A stretch of 64,000 nucleotides of DNA, taken from positions 19,354,214-19,418,213 of the forward strand of contig CM061138.1 in NCBI GenBank assembly GCA_030789695.1. Reading direction: 5' to 3'. Below, in pieces: positions 34,378 to 45,737 of this stretch. The stretch's first letter is position 1. Each line of letters opens with the position of its first letter. A program made the translations under genes and the position numbers. A model generated the notes under the pieces. That model had not been told where the DNA came from. It did not search any database and worked only from the letters and a program-made list of their open reading frames with translations. The DNA comes from Scilla litardierei. Taxonomy: Eukaryota; Streptophyta; Magnoliopsida; Asparagales; Asparagaceae.

Positions 34378-37300
34378 AATACAAATCGATCTTTCACCAT
34401 CGAAACGAGAAAAAATAAGATATTTTTTTGGAGGGAGAGGCGGATGACGGCTGATGAAACCCTAGAAATAATATAAGATTCCCGTCGTCCTCTCTCTTTG
34501 GTGGGCTTAGATTTCTCTCCTTTGTTCCGATTCTTTGTTTGCTCCAATGGGATGGCGAGCTTGTTGGGCTACCGTTTTTTTCGAACTAAATAATTGGAGA
34601 GCAATAAAAAGGGATGAATCAGATCTCTTGGAATTTGAGATAGAGTGAGAGGGGGACAGTGCGCGCCCCGATGCTTGGAGCACTGACGCCAATTATTGTG
34701 GATGCTTCGTCCTCTTCTTTTTTTTCACCTCTATTTTTGGGGGGTTTTTTTTATTTGTTTTGATTGTTGAGTTTTTATTGTGTTCTTACCGCTCTCCGTT
34801 TTTCTTTTCTCGGCCATCGGCGGCGCCCATAACGGATTGCAGCAGTAATTACGGGATTGCCATTTCGCGGTTAGATTGGGATTAAAAATTATGGCCTTTT
34901 CGGCCACTGGCACGAGCGATGCTGCACCGGCGTGTGGGGCCCGCATGGATACGAGGACAAACATAGCGTGCAATTGAAGGGTGGATTTGATGCTACCCGT
35001 GTCGTGCCAACTGTTCTCAGAGCACAACCAAGCCAGCACAGTAAAAAGGCCGTGGTGCTAAAATTAGGCAATGTTGCAAACGTCATGCACACCTAATATA
35101 GTATTGGGTCTGACCGAAACCAAACATTTACCGGTCTGGTTCGTACGTGGACTCAAATGGAATTAAAATTATGTGAGTAGTATTGAACCGAACGGTTTAG
35201 ACGTGAACCTATAAACCAATTGGCCGGGTCAGAAACACAAGGGAGTAACTTTGCGAACCCACCGTTTTGCTCTGCGCGTATACACCTTATTTACGAGTTG
35301 GCCATTAAAACTTTGTAATGCTACAGTCATCCGTGCACATGCCATTTTCCTCTTCCCCAAAAAAAAAAACAACACATTAAAGAAACTGGGATTACAATTA
35401 CGTGTACTTTTACGCTCACAGCGGCCACTGGAAAAAATTACGGGCACTGACGACTTCATCATCACCAGAAAGAAATCGCGATGGGAGATCATTGGCACTA
35501 ACAACCTTCATCGTAACGGTGCCCGTCGTGAGCAACGTCGCCCTGCTCCTCCGCAGCGATGTCAAGTAGTCCACCACCATCTTCCACCGCAACATCTTCC
35601 GCCACCATCTTCCGGCGTTAAGCAGTCCGCCACTAACGTCATCAAAACGGTTTGGTGTGTGAATTGGAGCAGGCCGTGCCTTCTTTTTTTGAAGAAGGAA
35701 AAATGCTTTGAATCAAAACGCTGCCGTGCCTTCTTTTTTTCATACAGTTCATTGCAAAAAGAAAATCATTTTCACAATTTCGCCATACGTTTACGTTGCC
35801 GAATGCTTCAAAAGATTTCATCAGAAAATCATTGTCACCGTCCATTTTACCCAAAAATAGTGGGTGCAGAATCTCGAGTCGATTCATATGAGGTGAAAGT
35901 CTCGGTGCTCCGTGGCCGCTCGTTTTTAGGGCGACGGCTCACAGTCAAGCTGAAGAGAATCTCGACGTTCACTTTCGTTGATTTTGGTACGGAGGCAACG
36001 GAGAGAAAGCGATCCAAAATCGACAGATTCCGAATGATTTCTTACTCCTGGTCACAAATACCTCCAACGAAACACGGTCACACGCTCCCCAGCAACCCAC
36101 ATCCGACACGTGTCCGGCCGGACCTTTGCGTGTTACGTGTCACTTAAGAGTGCCACGTAGCAATGCACCGTGACGGACGCTGCGGGGCCGGAGGTCAGCA
36201 CGGTGGGCGAGCCAGTAAGTGTTGCACACGTGGCGAGTGCTCATTGGGCGGGGATGGCGGCGATGGAGTGGGTAGTGCGCTCCTCGAGGCAGCGCACAAA
36301 CTCAGCAAGTAAATAATAATTCATTAAAAATAAAATAAGGCCAAATGCCCGAAGGGGGAAGTTTTTGGGTTATGAATTTCGCAAGCACGTGGACCACGGA
36401 ACTCGACGCAGGAATGGGACCCACCACTTGTCTCTGAGTGTTGCCCAGAAAGATACCCAGTGGGCAGTGCCGGAGAGGGGGTGCTGAGTTGGGTGAGTTT
36501 ACTCAATTTGAATCTTAATACATTACTAACCGAAACTTTTCCGTTACCAAATGGAGGTAGTTGGTTCATCTGTCCAAGGTGTTGGCTTCTATTCGAGTAT
36601 GGAAAAAGATTCAATTCATGGTAAGTGACTCACCTGTTTGGCGTTGATTCATCCATTGACTCGAATAAAAAAGATTCTGAAAAACAATGAAGGGGGATCA
36701 TAGTTTAGTTTTGAATCTTGCATTGGACCATTTGTCGAAAAGCATGAGTTAGTTTTACGATTATATTAAAATACAGCAAAAATACAGGATAGTTTTTCAA
36801 AATTAATAATATCAACGATAACAACATTAATAAAATAATAATAAATATTTTGTACTTGTACACATCTTTCAAATCTGTTGGATTTGGAGTACAAATCCCT
36901 ATCAGGAGCCGTCCATTATTTGATGTCTCCATAAACTTATCCTTGTTGGATAATTTCCTGCCGTCGACGTTTTTTAGCTACTTTTGGATTCTTGCATAAT
37001 TGCTCGTATTTTCCTGCCGTCCATTTTCATAATCGTTTATTAATCAGCGAATAATTAAGTAAGATTATTATGTAACATTCATGCAAGTTGCTTGGAGTTT
37101 TTAGTTGTCACCAAGAATCAAAGAGCTTAGATTTGGTGCATCATGGTGGGGGAGTAATTGAGAGCCATTCGCGTGCTCCCCCCACACAAAGCTCTTTAGT
37201 GCAACAGGTCGGTGGTGGGTTGAGCTGTTCAGTTGTTTTATTATGCCAACATGGGCCTCTAAAAATTTATGAATTGACCTCCATCCCTCTGGTCCCCAAA

Positions 37301-37969
37301 ACAATCATTCCCCTTGTTTTTTCCCCCGAATCTTATAAATGCACATGATTAGCTCTTGATAATAACACTTGGAAGTTTAAGTTAGAACCCACATGCTCAT
37401 CTTTTGATTAGTGCTTAATTAATATTAAAATCAGCAACCATAAAAAAAAATAGATCTAATTGTCGGGTGTCCTTTCATACGGGAGCAAAAAGTTTTTCTT
37501 TGGGAAATAAAAAGAGTTTAACGAAACAGTTTACGGGGTCTCAGACGTACAAACACAATCGAGTCAGCTATGAGTCATCGAGCCTGCGTCCCGTTGACAT
37601 TTCAAGAAAATGGGCGATGGTCCAGGGGGCTGTTTCAGTGCGGAGGCGTGCGGTGGCTTGCAAAATTGGGTTAAATGGCGTTGGTGGCCACGTGGAATGG
37701 GGCCGAATTGGGTGAGGGATTTGATGCGGTGCCCAGGCCATGATTGGGTGGGTGACTGGGTCCGTTGCTTTTTCTTTGGTTGATTGTTCATCCACTGTTG
37801 GGGTTGCGATTGCAGTTACAAAATTGGACGTCCCCAATTTTGAATATGCACAACCATACTGATACAAGTCGGCCTATCCTCAAGGCCCATATCCAAACCG
37901 AGCCCAAATAACTGAGCTTAAATTGTTGCAAAATTAGCCCATCATGAAAAAAAAACCCAAGCCACCTCA
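34378..37969. other. Intergenic region between the divergent DUF3755 and PPR genes
   Basis: Contains the 5' UTR and promoter of the minus-strand gene (from 34378 up) and, at its right end, the promoter of the PPR gene. GC is higher at 35200-36300 than in flanking DNA. A 298-codon plus-strand open frame (35251-36147) lacks an ATG start and any recognisable domain. Nothing else I can support. Confidence 0.4.
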
Positions 37970-39541
37970 ATGTCTCGCCTGCGCCCCCTCCTCGCTCGAT
38001 CTTTCACTACCGTTTCCCCAGCTCCTCCTCACTCCATCGACCTAGCCGCCGTCGCTGACCTCGCCGGCCGCCGCCAATGGCCCAAGCTCCGTTCCCACCT
38101 CCACTCACTCCTCCTCAACCCCCAATCTATCTCAATCCCATCCTTCATTCACACACTCTCCGCCTCCTCAATCCCCCGCTGCTCTCAATCCATCGTCGCC
38201 GACATCCTCATCCTCTCTCTCCTCAAACACGACAACTCCGCCGACGCAGCCGACGCCTTCTTTCGCTCCGCCCATTACAGGTACAGGCTCTCAGTCCTCT
38301 CCCTCAATCCCCTCCTCAACTCCCTAATCAAGACCCAAAATCTCAAAACCGCCGAATCCGTTTTCAAGGATGCGGTGTATAGGCGAAAAATCGCCCCCAA
38401 CTCGGTCACATTCAACACGATGATCAATGGGCTGTGCAAGTCCGGCAAGCTCAGAAAAGCCGAGGACTTGGTTAAGGACATGAGATCTTGGGGTCTCTCA
38501 CCCACTGTAGTCACGTACAATACTTTGATCGATGGGCATTGTAAAAGAAATAAACTGTATAGGGCTGATGGGCTTGCGAAGGAGATGGCCGGGCTCGGGA
38601 TTGCCCCGAATGCTGTTACTTTCAATGTCTTGATCGATGGGTATTGTAAAGACGGTAATGTGAAGGGTGGGCTGAGGTTCTTTGAGGAGATGAAGAGGCA
38701 GGGTGTGATGCCGAGCATCGTCACATATAATTGTTTGGTTAGTGGGCTGTGCAGCGAGGGAAGGGTCGACGAGGCAGTCGAATTGGTTAGGGAGATGGAG
38801 AGGTCAAATGTGGTTCCTAATGTGGTGACTTTTAATGGTATTGCTAATGGGTTTTGCAAGAAAGGGATGATGGCGGATGCGATCAGGGTTTTAGATGAGA
38901 TGCTGGAGAAGGGATTGGTTCCTAGTGTGATAACATATAACACATTGGTCGATGGATACTGCCGGTTGGGGAAGATGAAGGATGCGATTGATTTGAAGGG
39001 GTTGATGGTGGACAGAGGGGTTGGGGCTAATGTTTCAACTTATAATTGTTTGATATTGGGGTTTTGTGCCAGTGGAGATATGAAGGGCGCGACGAAGCTT
39101 TTGGATGAGATGGGAGAGAAGGGTGTCAGAGCTGATGTTGTGACGTATAATACGTTGATTGGTGCATTGTGTAAAGAAAGGGAGGCACGGAAGGCGGTTA
39201 GGTTGCTGGATGAGATGTTGGATTTAGGTGTTGAAGCGAGTCATGTCACTTATAACACTCTTATGGATGGGTTTTGCAAGAAGGGGAATCTGAGGGTTGC
39301 ATTGGACATGAGATCAAGGATGGAGAGAGGTGGAAGGCGTGCGAATGTGGTCACTTATAATGTGCTCATTAAGTGTTTGTGTGAGAAGGGTAAGATGGAG
39401 GAAGCGAATGGGCTTTTGAATGAGATGTTGGAAAAGGGACTGGTTCCGAACAATGTTACCTATGATATAATTAAGGATGGAATGGTGGACAGAGGTTTTA
39501 TTCCAGATATAGATGGGCATCTTTGCGACAGTGCTTCATAG
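37970..39541 (+). CDS. P-class pentatricopeptide repeat protein, organellar (At1g09820-like)
   Basis: An intronless ORF of 523 aa. The N-terminus MSRLRPLLARSFTTVS is Arg/Ser-rich without acids, typical of a mitochondrial presequence. From residue 144 there are ten consecutive 35-residue PPR motifs (starting at 144, 179, 214 and so on to 459), each with the (N/S)xVTYNxLIxGxCKxG pattern, then a partial motif at 494-523; a weaker one precedes at about 107-142. There is no E, E+ or DYW domain, so it is a P-class protein that should bind single-stranded organellar RNA and act in stabilisation, processing or translation. The tail (VTYDIIKDGMVDRGFIPDID) resembles that of Arabidopsis At1g09820, which is somewhat longer (about 600 aa, from memory). 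The GC-rich 5' end and absence of introns are normal for the family. The ATG at 37970 is the first in frame and gives a complete presequence. Confidence 0.92.
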   Translation: MSRLRPLLARSFTTVSPAPPHSIDLAAVADLAGRRQWPKLRSHLHSLLLNPQSISIPSFIHTLSASSIPRCSQSIVADILILSLLKHDNSADAADAFFRSAHYRYRLSVLSLNPLLNSLIKTQNLKTAESVFKDAVYRRKIAPNSVTFNTMINGLCKSGKLRKAEDLVKDMRSWGLSPTVVTYNTLIDGHCKRNKLYRADGLAKEMAGLGIAPNAVTFNVLIDGYCKDGNVKGGLRFFEEMKRQGVMPSIVTYNCLVSGLCSEGRVDEAVELVREMERSNVVPNVVTFNGIANGFCKKGMMADAIRVLDEMLEKGLVPSVITYNTLVDGYCRLGKMKDAIDLKGLMVDRGVGANVSTYNCLILGFCASGDMKGATKLLDEMGEKGVRADVVTYNTLIGALCKEREARKAVRLLDEMLDLGVEASHVTYNTLMDGFCKKGNLRVALDMRSRMERGGRRANVVTYNVLIKCLCEKGKMEEANGLLNEMLEKGLVPNNVTYDIIKDGMVDRGFIPDIDGHLCDSAS

Positions 39542-40986
39542 CAACATCTGTGTAGCAAAGTGGCGTTCTATAGACAAAGTTGATTTGAACTAAAAATATG
39601 TGCTTGAGAACTAGCCATTGATTTGGTGCAATTTCTCTCAAAGTTTTTTTGCGGTAATTGCTGGTGGTAGATGGACACAGATTGTTTGTTTCATTGACAC
39701 AGCTGTCCATACTGCATCTACATGACGAGATAAGCAAATAAGATGTGGGAAGAAAAATGCAAGATGCATGAAACAAATGAGTTTGTAAAAGAGATGTTGA
39801 ACAAGAGGATCCTTTCATGGAATATATATATCTGCTAAGGAGGGAAGAGCATGTATTATATAATATCTCCACAAGTCATTCAGGCATTTGATCAATGGCC
39901 AGCCACAGAGCAGCCTGCAGACTGCGTAAAATGAATTGAAGTGTCTTGTTATCCAATTTTTTTGAAGCAACGACCAGATTAGGGAGAGTATAAGCCATGT
40001 TTGAGCAAAGAAACTCAGAAGTAGATGAAAGTTCTCATCAGCAGCCTGGATGCTAGGCACCTTTATGAAAGGTCTCCAGAGAATTTCATGTTTAAAATTG
40101 TGGATTACACTTACAAGATTGTATTCATATTCCTACAAGCATGCTTTTTGTTGCATGAATAATTCTGATGTTGTTTCTGCAGCCATCTTGAAAAATGGTA
40201 GGAAATTGTGATGGTTGCTTTCAAAGAGAGAAAAGTCACTAAGTTATAGGTTCATTATTTTACTTTGGTATTTCCAACTTAGGGATAGTCCTATCATTTG
40301 TTATGTACACTGTTTAGCAAGTCACATGTAATTATTAACTGATTTTGTTATTTGACATGCAATTGAATTCAGCATGGCATTGCAGTTACATAAGTTTTTA
40401 TGAGTGAAAATAAATTCTTCAAATGTTGTTTTGGTAAAATTAAGTCTTGCAATTATATATGATAGTAATAGATCAATCATCTGCATGATTTATGCACATT
40501 TTTTAGTTTGCCAGTATCATATCATCTACATGACTGCTTCAATAAAAACAAAAGATCATCAACAATGTCAACATACTTGTTACCATGATATGCTTTGTTT
40601 CTTTAACCAAAATACACACACTTTTACTGTTGTCACTTGTCGGAGTATCATTTACCATTTTCATTCGCACATGATGTTATACTAATGATAACATTGCGAA
40701 TTTATACTATGAATGAACTCCTTATTCAGTGTGATTTAGTGTTTACCTACCATCAGCAAATTTAAGATGCACAAGTTAGCTATTTGAAGCATGAGCAATG
40801 ACCAATAGTAGGAAGACTTTCTGCTGTCTGGATAAAGCTGACAATAACAGTGCTATTTTGATGCTCCTTTATGGTGCTAATGAAGAACTCCGGTTTCTTT
40901 TTGCCAGGTTCACTGGAAGATACAGGTTTCTTTTGGCTAGGTTCTAATGTGAGAATTGAAGTTCATTTCCTTCCGTTGGGTTACAA
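39542..40986. other. 3' flank of the PPR gene, no gene seen
   Basis: AT-rich DNA with the probable 3' UTR in the first few hundred bases. No coding or structural signals up to the 134-bp repeat that borders the Sirevirus element. Confidence 0.45.
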
Positions 40987-41120
40987 CATCAAAAACTCTA
41001 GTGCTGTCAGGTATTGACTTGAATGGCTAGAGATGCTATCTGCTTAGACCTCTGCTTCATCAAGCTTCAGCCTTGTTTGGCACTTGTATTGTACATGGTT
41101 CGTCATGCACCTTTCGCACA
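40987..41120 (+). repeat. Left copy of the 134-bp direct repeat flanking the Sirevirus element
   Basis: The segment from CATCAAAAACTCTAGTGCTG to CATGCACCTTTCGCACA directly precedes the left LTR. The same 134 bp, with one mismatch (A in CATCAAGC versus C), directly follows the right LTR at 53548-53681, with no indel. It is host sequence, not part of the LTR. Confidence 0.9.
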
Positions 41121-42861
41121 TGTAATGCCCTACCAGCTACTGCACAAGTACTAGAGGGGGGGTGAATAGTACTTTAAAATAATAAGGCGTATAATTCCAA
41201 ATTAAATTGCACACAACTACCAAATCAATTTGCGGAAGCTTAAATTGAATGACAACAATGAAATTAACAAAGCTAACAAACGATGTTAATGGGTTCGGAT
41301 CCACCCAAGTCTCCCCGACTTGTTCCCGGTGATCCTACGTCCCAACCACCCGGATCCCCTCCGGATACTTGAGTTAGAAACCCTAACTCAAGATTTCCAC
41401 TATGAATATCTTGTGAAAAACCTTCACAAGATCAAATCATACATGCAATGGCAAAGTGAATCCCACAACCCGGGATCACAAACTTCTCTCACAACCGAGA
41501 GAGCCAATAAGCAATATAAAAGAGTTTAGATGAAATAAATACTCTTACCACAAAATCCTATACCTTGAGTTTTTCTTACCCAATAGGTGGAATGAAGGAT
41601 TTGAGGAAGATGAAGTCACCAAGCCCTAGCACCAAGGAAATGAGCAGCAATGGGTGCCTAGGGAAGAGTTGGAGACTTGGATCAAGCAATAGCTTGAAAA
41701 GCTCACCAAGAACAAGCTTCTCTCTAGATCTAGAAATGAGAGAGAATGGGTTTCTTGTGAGGAAGAGAGCTTTAGATTTGAGGGAGAATAGCTATCTCTT
41801 TAGAACTCAATGACTATCTGAATAGAAGCTCTAACCTAGATAGAAATGACCTAGGTTCGTATTTATAGGAACCCAAAAACACAAGTTAGGTCATTCTCCA
41901 ACGGAAAGAAATCTGTGAGAATTAGTCGGTCAAAGATCAATCACTGACCGACTAGTTCATCAATTAGTCGGTCAGCCAAACAACGTGGACCGACTAAGAG
42001 TAGATCTGAGAAAAGATAGAATTTCAGACCTAGAAATCTAGTCGGTCCAAGAACACTTTCTGACCGACTAGTTTCACAACTAGTCGGTCAGTCAATGAAC
42101 GTAGACCGACTAAGAGGCAAAATAACTTAGTCTGAATGCAAAGTGACTTAGTCGGTCCAAGAACAAAAGTTGACCGACTAGATTGTCAACTAGTCGGTCA
42201 CCAAACGTTCTTAGACCGACTAACGGTAAACAGTAGCTCAGGAGAAATTTAGAGTGAACAGTAAGTCACAACTAGTCGGTCAAAGAAGCATCACTGACCG
42301 ACTAGTTCACAAACTAGTCGGTCGGTGAGTCAACGTAGACCGACTAACTGTAAACAGTAAAGTCCAAGAAATTAAGGAATCAAACTAGTCGGTCCAAGAA
42401 CAGTTGCCGACCGACTAGATCACCATCTAGTCGGTCAGTACTTGTTCTTGTACCAACTAACATGCACAACAAAGTCCGAATCGAAGCGCGACGCTTCGAG
42501 GAAGTTAGAATGAACTTGTGCAAGGATCCTAGAGCTACGAAATGAGCGTAATGAAGATAGAAACGTAAGATATACTCAAGGCTTAACATTCTATCAATCG
42601 AAACTAAAAGACTATAAATAAAACCTTAATAAACGGTCTTCGATAGCTTCGATTGAATCTTCATATTTTCCAAAGCGTTGCAAGAGCTTCAACGAAGCTT
42701 TAGGCATGAATATGAGCTTTGGAAAGTGTTGAGATGTCGCTTTGAATGTTCTCGTGAAATTGGCGACGATCTCCAATACTGCGCTCACAAATTGTTAGTT
42801 CATGAATTATTTATGTTTGCTCATCATCCAAAACCAAATCCGGGGAGTCCAATATTCAACA
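41121..42861 (-). repeat. 3' LTR of the Sirevirus element
   Basis: 1741 bp, matching 51808-53547. On the element strand it begins TGTTGAATATTGG and ends GGGCATTACA. The host repeat at 40987-41120 abuts it on the left; the polypurine tract abuts it on the right. Confidence 0.93.
41922..42461. repeat. Inverted-repeat array TAGTCGGTC / GACCGACTA (3' LTR copy)
   Basis: Ten TAGTCGGTC motifs alternate with nine GACCGACTA motifs (the tenth is degenerate). Neighbouring pairs form 9-bp-stem hairpins with loops of about 13-15 nt, in double-hairpin units spaced roughly 100 bp apart. The same array is at 52609-53147 in the 5' LTR. Confidence 0.9.
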
Positions 42862-42876
42862 TTCTCCCCCTTTTTG
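42862..42876 (-). promoter_or_regulatory. Polypurine tract of the Sirevirus element
   Basis: On the element strand, CCAAAAAGGGGGAGAA directly precedes the TG of the 3' LTR, the normal place for the plus-strand DNA primer. Confidence 0.85.
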
Positions 42877-42930
42877 GTGATGACAAACCAACATAAATAA
42901 TAATCAAAGATAATAATTCAAATGTAAAAT

Positions 42931-43166
42931 ACTTACTCCCCCTGCATTGATGACACGTTAATTCCAAAATGAATATAAATGAATTGCATCAAGCAGACGA
43001 GTAAGATAAATAAAATGAATTGATTTTTGAAATATCGGATTTTGAAAATCCTTATATGTATCTTAACTCCCCCTGAATCTAACATATCAAACTAGATTCT
43101 TGGAAATTGAGTTAAATTTTTCATTTGCGCTATTTATTATCATTATCTCTCCCCCTTTGGCATTAT
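42931..43166 (-). repeat. Additional polypurine-tract-like motifs
   Basis: CTCCCCCT (AGGGGGAG on the element strand) recurs at about 42936, 43067 and 43149, besides the true PPT at 42862. Several PPT-like copies upstream of the 3' LTR are a reported feature of Sireviruses. Confidence 0.65.
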
Positions 43167-43793
43167 CCCAAAAATGGGGGCATACAATGACAACAATTAG
43201 GAAATGTAAAATCCAACATCGGGAGTCGTAGACAAAGGCAATGGACCAACTTGACACCAAGGGAAAAATTGTGGAAATCAAAACAAGGTGTGCCAAATTT
43301 TCCATAAAAAAAATCAACGATAATCAAAATCATCAAAAATACCAAATGTTTATTCATTTCTTGAATAAAGAAACATACTCTTCAATATTCAATATTCTTG
43401 GTTAAATCTGTGCATGGAAAACAATTCTATACAATTATAGAATTTAAATCTATTTAACCAAGTTTGCATGCTACGAGCGACGAAATCACATTTCATATAC
43501 ATTCAACGAATATTAAAATGTGCACGACGAATTAAGATAAAGACAACGACGATGTATATATATAAATGATAACATCAAGAGTACATCCAAGAAGATATCA
43601 ATACATCAAAATACAACATACCCATCAAGAAGAAATACATCATCATCATCATCCTCATCAAAATAAATACTACAACAACGAAAACATCCAAAATACATCA
43701 AAACATCATAACCCTCATACTCAATCCTAACCCAAAATACTCTCGCAAAGATATATCATCCAAAGCGTATATGGAGAGTCCTCGGAACAACGA

Positions 43794-45452
43794 TCACGAG
43801 GAGGAGGCTGGATCTGCAGCGTCCGTGGGTCCAGTCGAAGGAGTGGACTCAGGATCTGCAGGGAGCAGAGGTGTCTCAACAGATGGAATCGTCGGGGCAG
43901 GAGTCGAGATCTCAGGAACAGGCTCTACAGCAGCAAGGGTCTCGACAGCAGAAGTGTCAACTGGAATATCAGCAGGCTCAGCAACAGGGTCTACAGCAGG
44001 CTCAGAAGACGGAAGTGCTGAAGCAGAAGGCTCTGGAGCACAGGAAGTGGTGCCAACTCCAGGAGCAGAAGTGGTAGTACCAGCAACAGCAGCAGCAGTG
44101 GCCTCATCGCCACGGGCAAAAGAAGTAGCAAGCTCGTCAAGATCCTCATCGTCCATCTCCTCGGCCTCAGACACCGAAGGAGGAAGCTCAATCCCCATCA
44201 TACGAGCCATACGGCAGACTACCTCCTCAGTACGAGCCAAACGGGAGTCGTGCTGACGAAGTAGGCGTACGACATCGTCCAATGTAGCAGGGGAAGACGA
44301 GGCTGCAGCAGCTGACGGAGTAGTCTGAGAAGCAGATGCGGTAGACCTCTGCACGTGACGAAGAGCCGCTAGAGATTTCTTCACGGCCGTCGCGTTCAGA
44401 GGCGTACCCAAAGGACGCTCATCGTCAGGTGGGAGAGGAACTCGAAAATGACGAAATACGAGGGTCAACAAGCAGGGGTATGGAATGTGCGCAGACTTAT
44501 TGGTCTTGCGTATACACTCGAAAGAATCCATCTTATCGAGTATCACGCGAGCCCAATTTATCTCGCACCCCAAGAAAAGAGCGTAAATGAGCTTCAAAAA
44601 CGGCTGAGAGGGGAGTGAAGAGGATCCATACTTAGGGAGGAGACACGACTTCAAAATCAGGTTAAGAACACACGCATTCGGCTTAAAAAATTTCGATGGA
44701 ACACCAATGAATGCGGAGGGGATAACCTGGAAAATCTCTGAAAGAATAGACTGATCCAAGGAAGAAATGTCGTCTACGGAAATGTCCGAGGGGAGGAGAC
44801 CACACGACGCACAACCAAGGATCTCCCCCAAGATTTCTGCCGTGAGAACTATTGGAGTTCCCAAGACAGTCGTCTCAATGGAGTGGCTGGCGTCGTACTG
44901 GCCTCGAATACGGTTGGCATAGAACAATTTCACGAGGCGAGGGTACGGTTTGGGATTGGCCTTGGGGTCGTATCGGAGATAATCTAGAAGGCCACTATAA
45001 GACAGAAGATCAGCAAGGCCGAGAAAATCAGAGAACTGAACGTAATGCTCTAACAACAGTGGATAGTGCTCTATACGGTTGTACGCTGCGAGACACTGAG
45101 GGTCATCGCGGCACAACGATATGTCTACACCACCAACTGGCATAGGAGCTTTACCCTTGGCCTTACGGGTCTTCGGAGGTGGGGTAGGTTCCCTAGTAGG
45201 CTCATCCTCTGGGATAAAATCAGTATCGGAATCGGGAGGAGTAGCCGGAGTGTGAAGAATAGGCTTTTTGGTCTTGGATTTACGGGGTTTGACTATGGCA
45301 GTCCTAGGCTTCTTAAGAGAAGGCGACGAAGGAGAGGCTTGGGTAGACTTGGCACGACGCTTAGGCTTCGGGGGATTCCTAGGGTCCGAAGGTTGTTCTA
45401 CGGTCATAGGAGAGGCCCCGGAAGAGGCGATAGGAATTCGAGTCTTAGCCAT
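43794..45452 (-). CDS. Accessory (env-like position) protein of the Sirevirus element
   Basis: An intact 552-aa ORF between pol and the 3' LTR, in the element's sense. Residues 1-105 are Pro/Lys/Arg/Ser-rich and basic, like a nuclear-targeting or disordered tail. Residues about 110-340 form a predicted-globular core (DLLSYSGLLDYLRYD, YPRLVKLFYANRIRGQ, FKPNACVLNLILKS, HIPYPCLLTLVFRHF) resembling the 'putative plant transposon protein' domain of plant retrotransposon accessory ORFs; this is from memory and needs a profile search. Residues about 390-420 (TLDDVVRLLRQHDSRLARTE) look like a short coiled coil. Residues 430-552 are acidic and Ala/Pro/Thr-rich. I see no signal peptide or clear transmembrane segment, so the label 'envelope' would rest on position only. 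It is separated from pol by about 910 bp, so it may be translated from a spliced or subgenomic RNA. Confidence 0.85.
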   Translation of the reverse strand: MAKTRIPIASSGASPMTVEQPSDPRNPPKPKRRAKSTQASPSSPSLKKPRTAIVKPRKSKTKKPILHTPATPPDSDTDFIPEDEPTREPTPPPKTRKAKGKAPMPVGGVDISLCRDDPQCLAAYNRIEHYPLLLEHYVQFSDFLGLADLLSYSGLLDYLRYDPKANPKPYPRLVKLFYANRIRGQYDASHSIETTVLGTPIVLTAEILGEILGCASCGLLPSDISVDDISSLDQSILSEIFQVIPSAFIGVPSKFFKPNACVLNLILKSCLLPKYGSSSLPSQPFLKLIYALFLGCEINWARVILDKMDSFECIRKTNKSAHIPYPCLLTLVFRHFRVPLPPDDERPLGTPLNATAVKKSLAALRHVQRSTASASQTTPSAAAASSSPATLDDVVRLLRQHDSRLARTEEVVCRMARMMGIELPPSVSEAEEMDDEDLDELATSFARGDEATAAAVAGTTTSAPGVGTTSCAPEPSASALPSSEPAVDPVAEPADIPVDTSAVETLAAVEPVPEISTPAPTIPSVETPLLPADPESTPSTGPTDAADPASSS

Positions 45453-45737
45453 AGTACTACGAGCACAATCAATCGAAGAAAATCACAAGCAACCTAGAGA
45501 TCACAAGCTAACAACCCTAGAAATCAAGAAATTCGAAAATAAACCAAACCCTAGAATACCTAGGAGGAGAAATCAAACCCTAGGGCAAGAGATCGACCTA
45601 GGAGAGGGAGGAAGATACCTAGGGGGTGGAGTCGACGGCGACGGACGGCGGCGATGGCCGGAGAAATGGCCGGAGACGACGAGAATGCGAAGGGGCTCGA
45701 TGGGGGTTTGGGGTTTTCGAGCTGGAGCAAAAGAGAA

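Noticed and set aside
35251..36147. 298-codon open frame on the plus strand
   Set aside because: It starts at a non-ATG codon, is Arg/His/Ser-rich without a domain pattern, lies in a GC-raised promoter-like region between divergent genes, and has overlapping open frames on the other strand.
41922..42461. CRISPR-like appearance of evenly spaced repeats
   Set aside because: The repeats are 9-bp inverted pairs within a plant retrotransposon LTR; the genome is eukaryotic and there are no cas genes.
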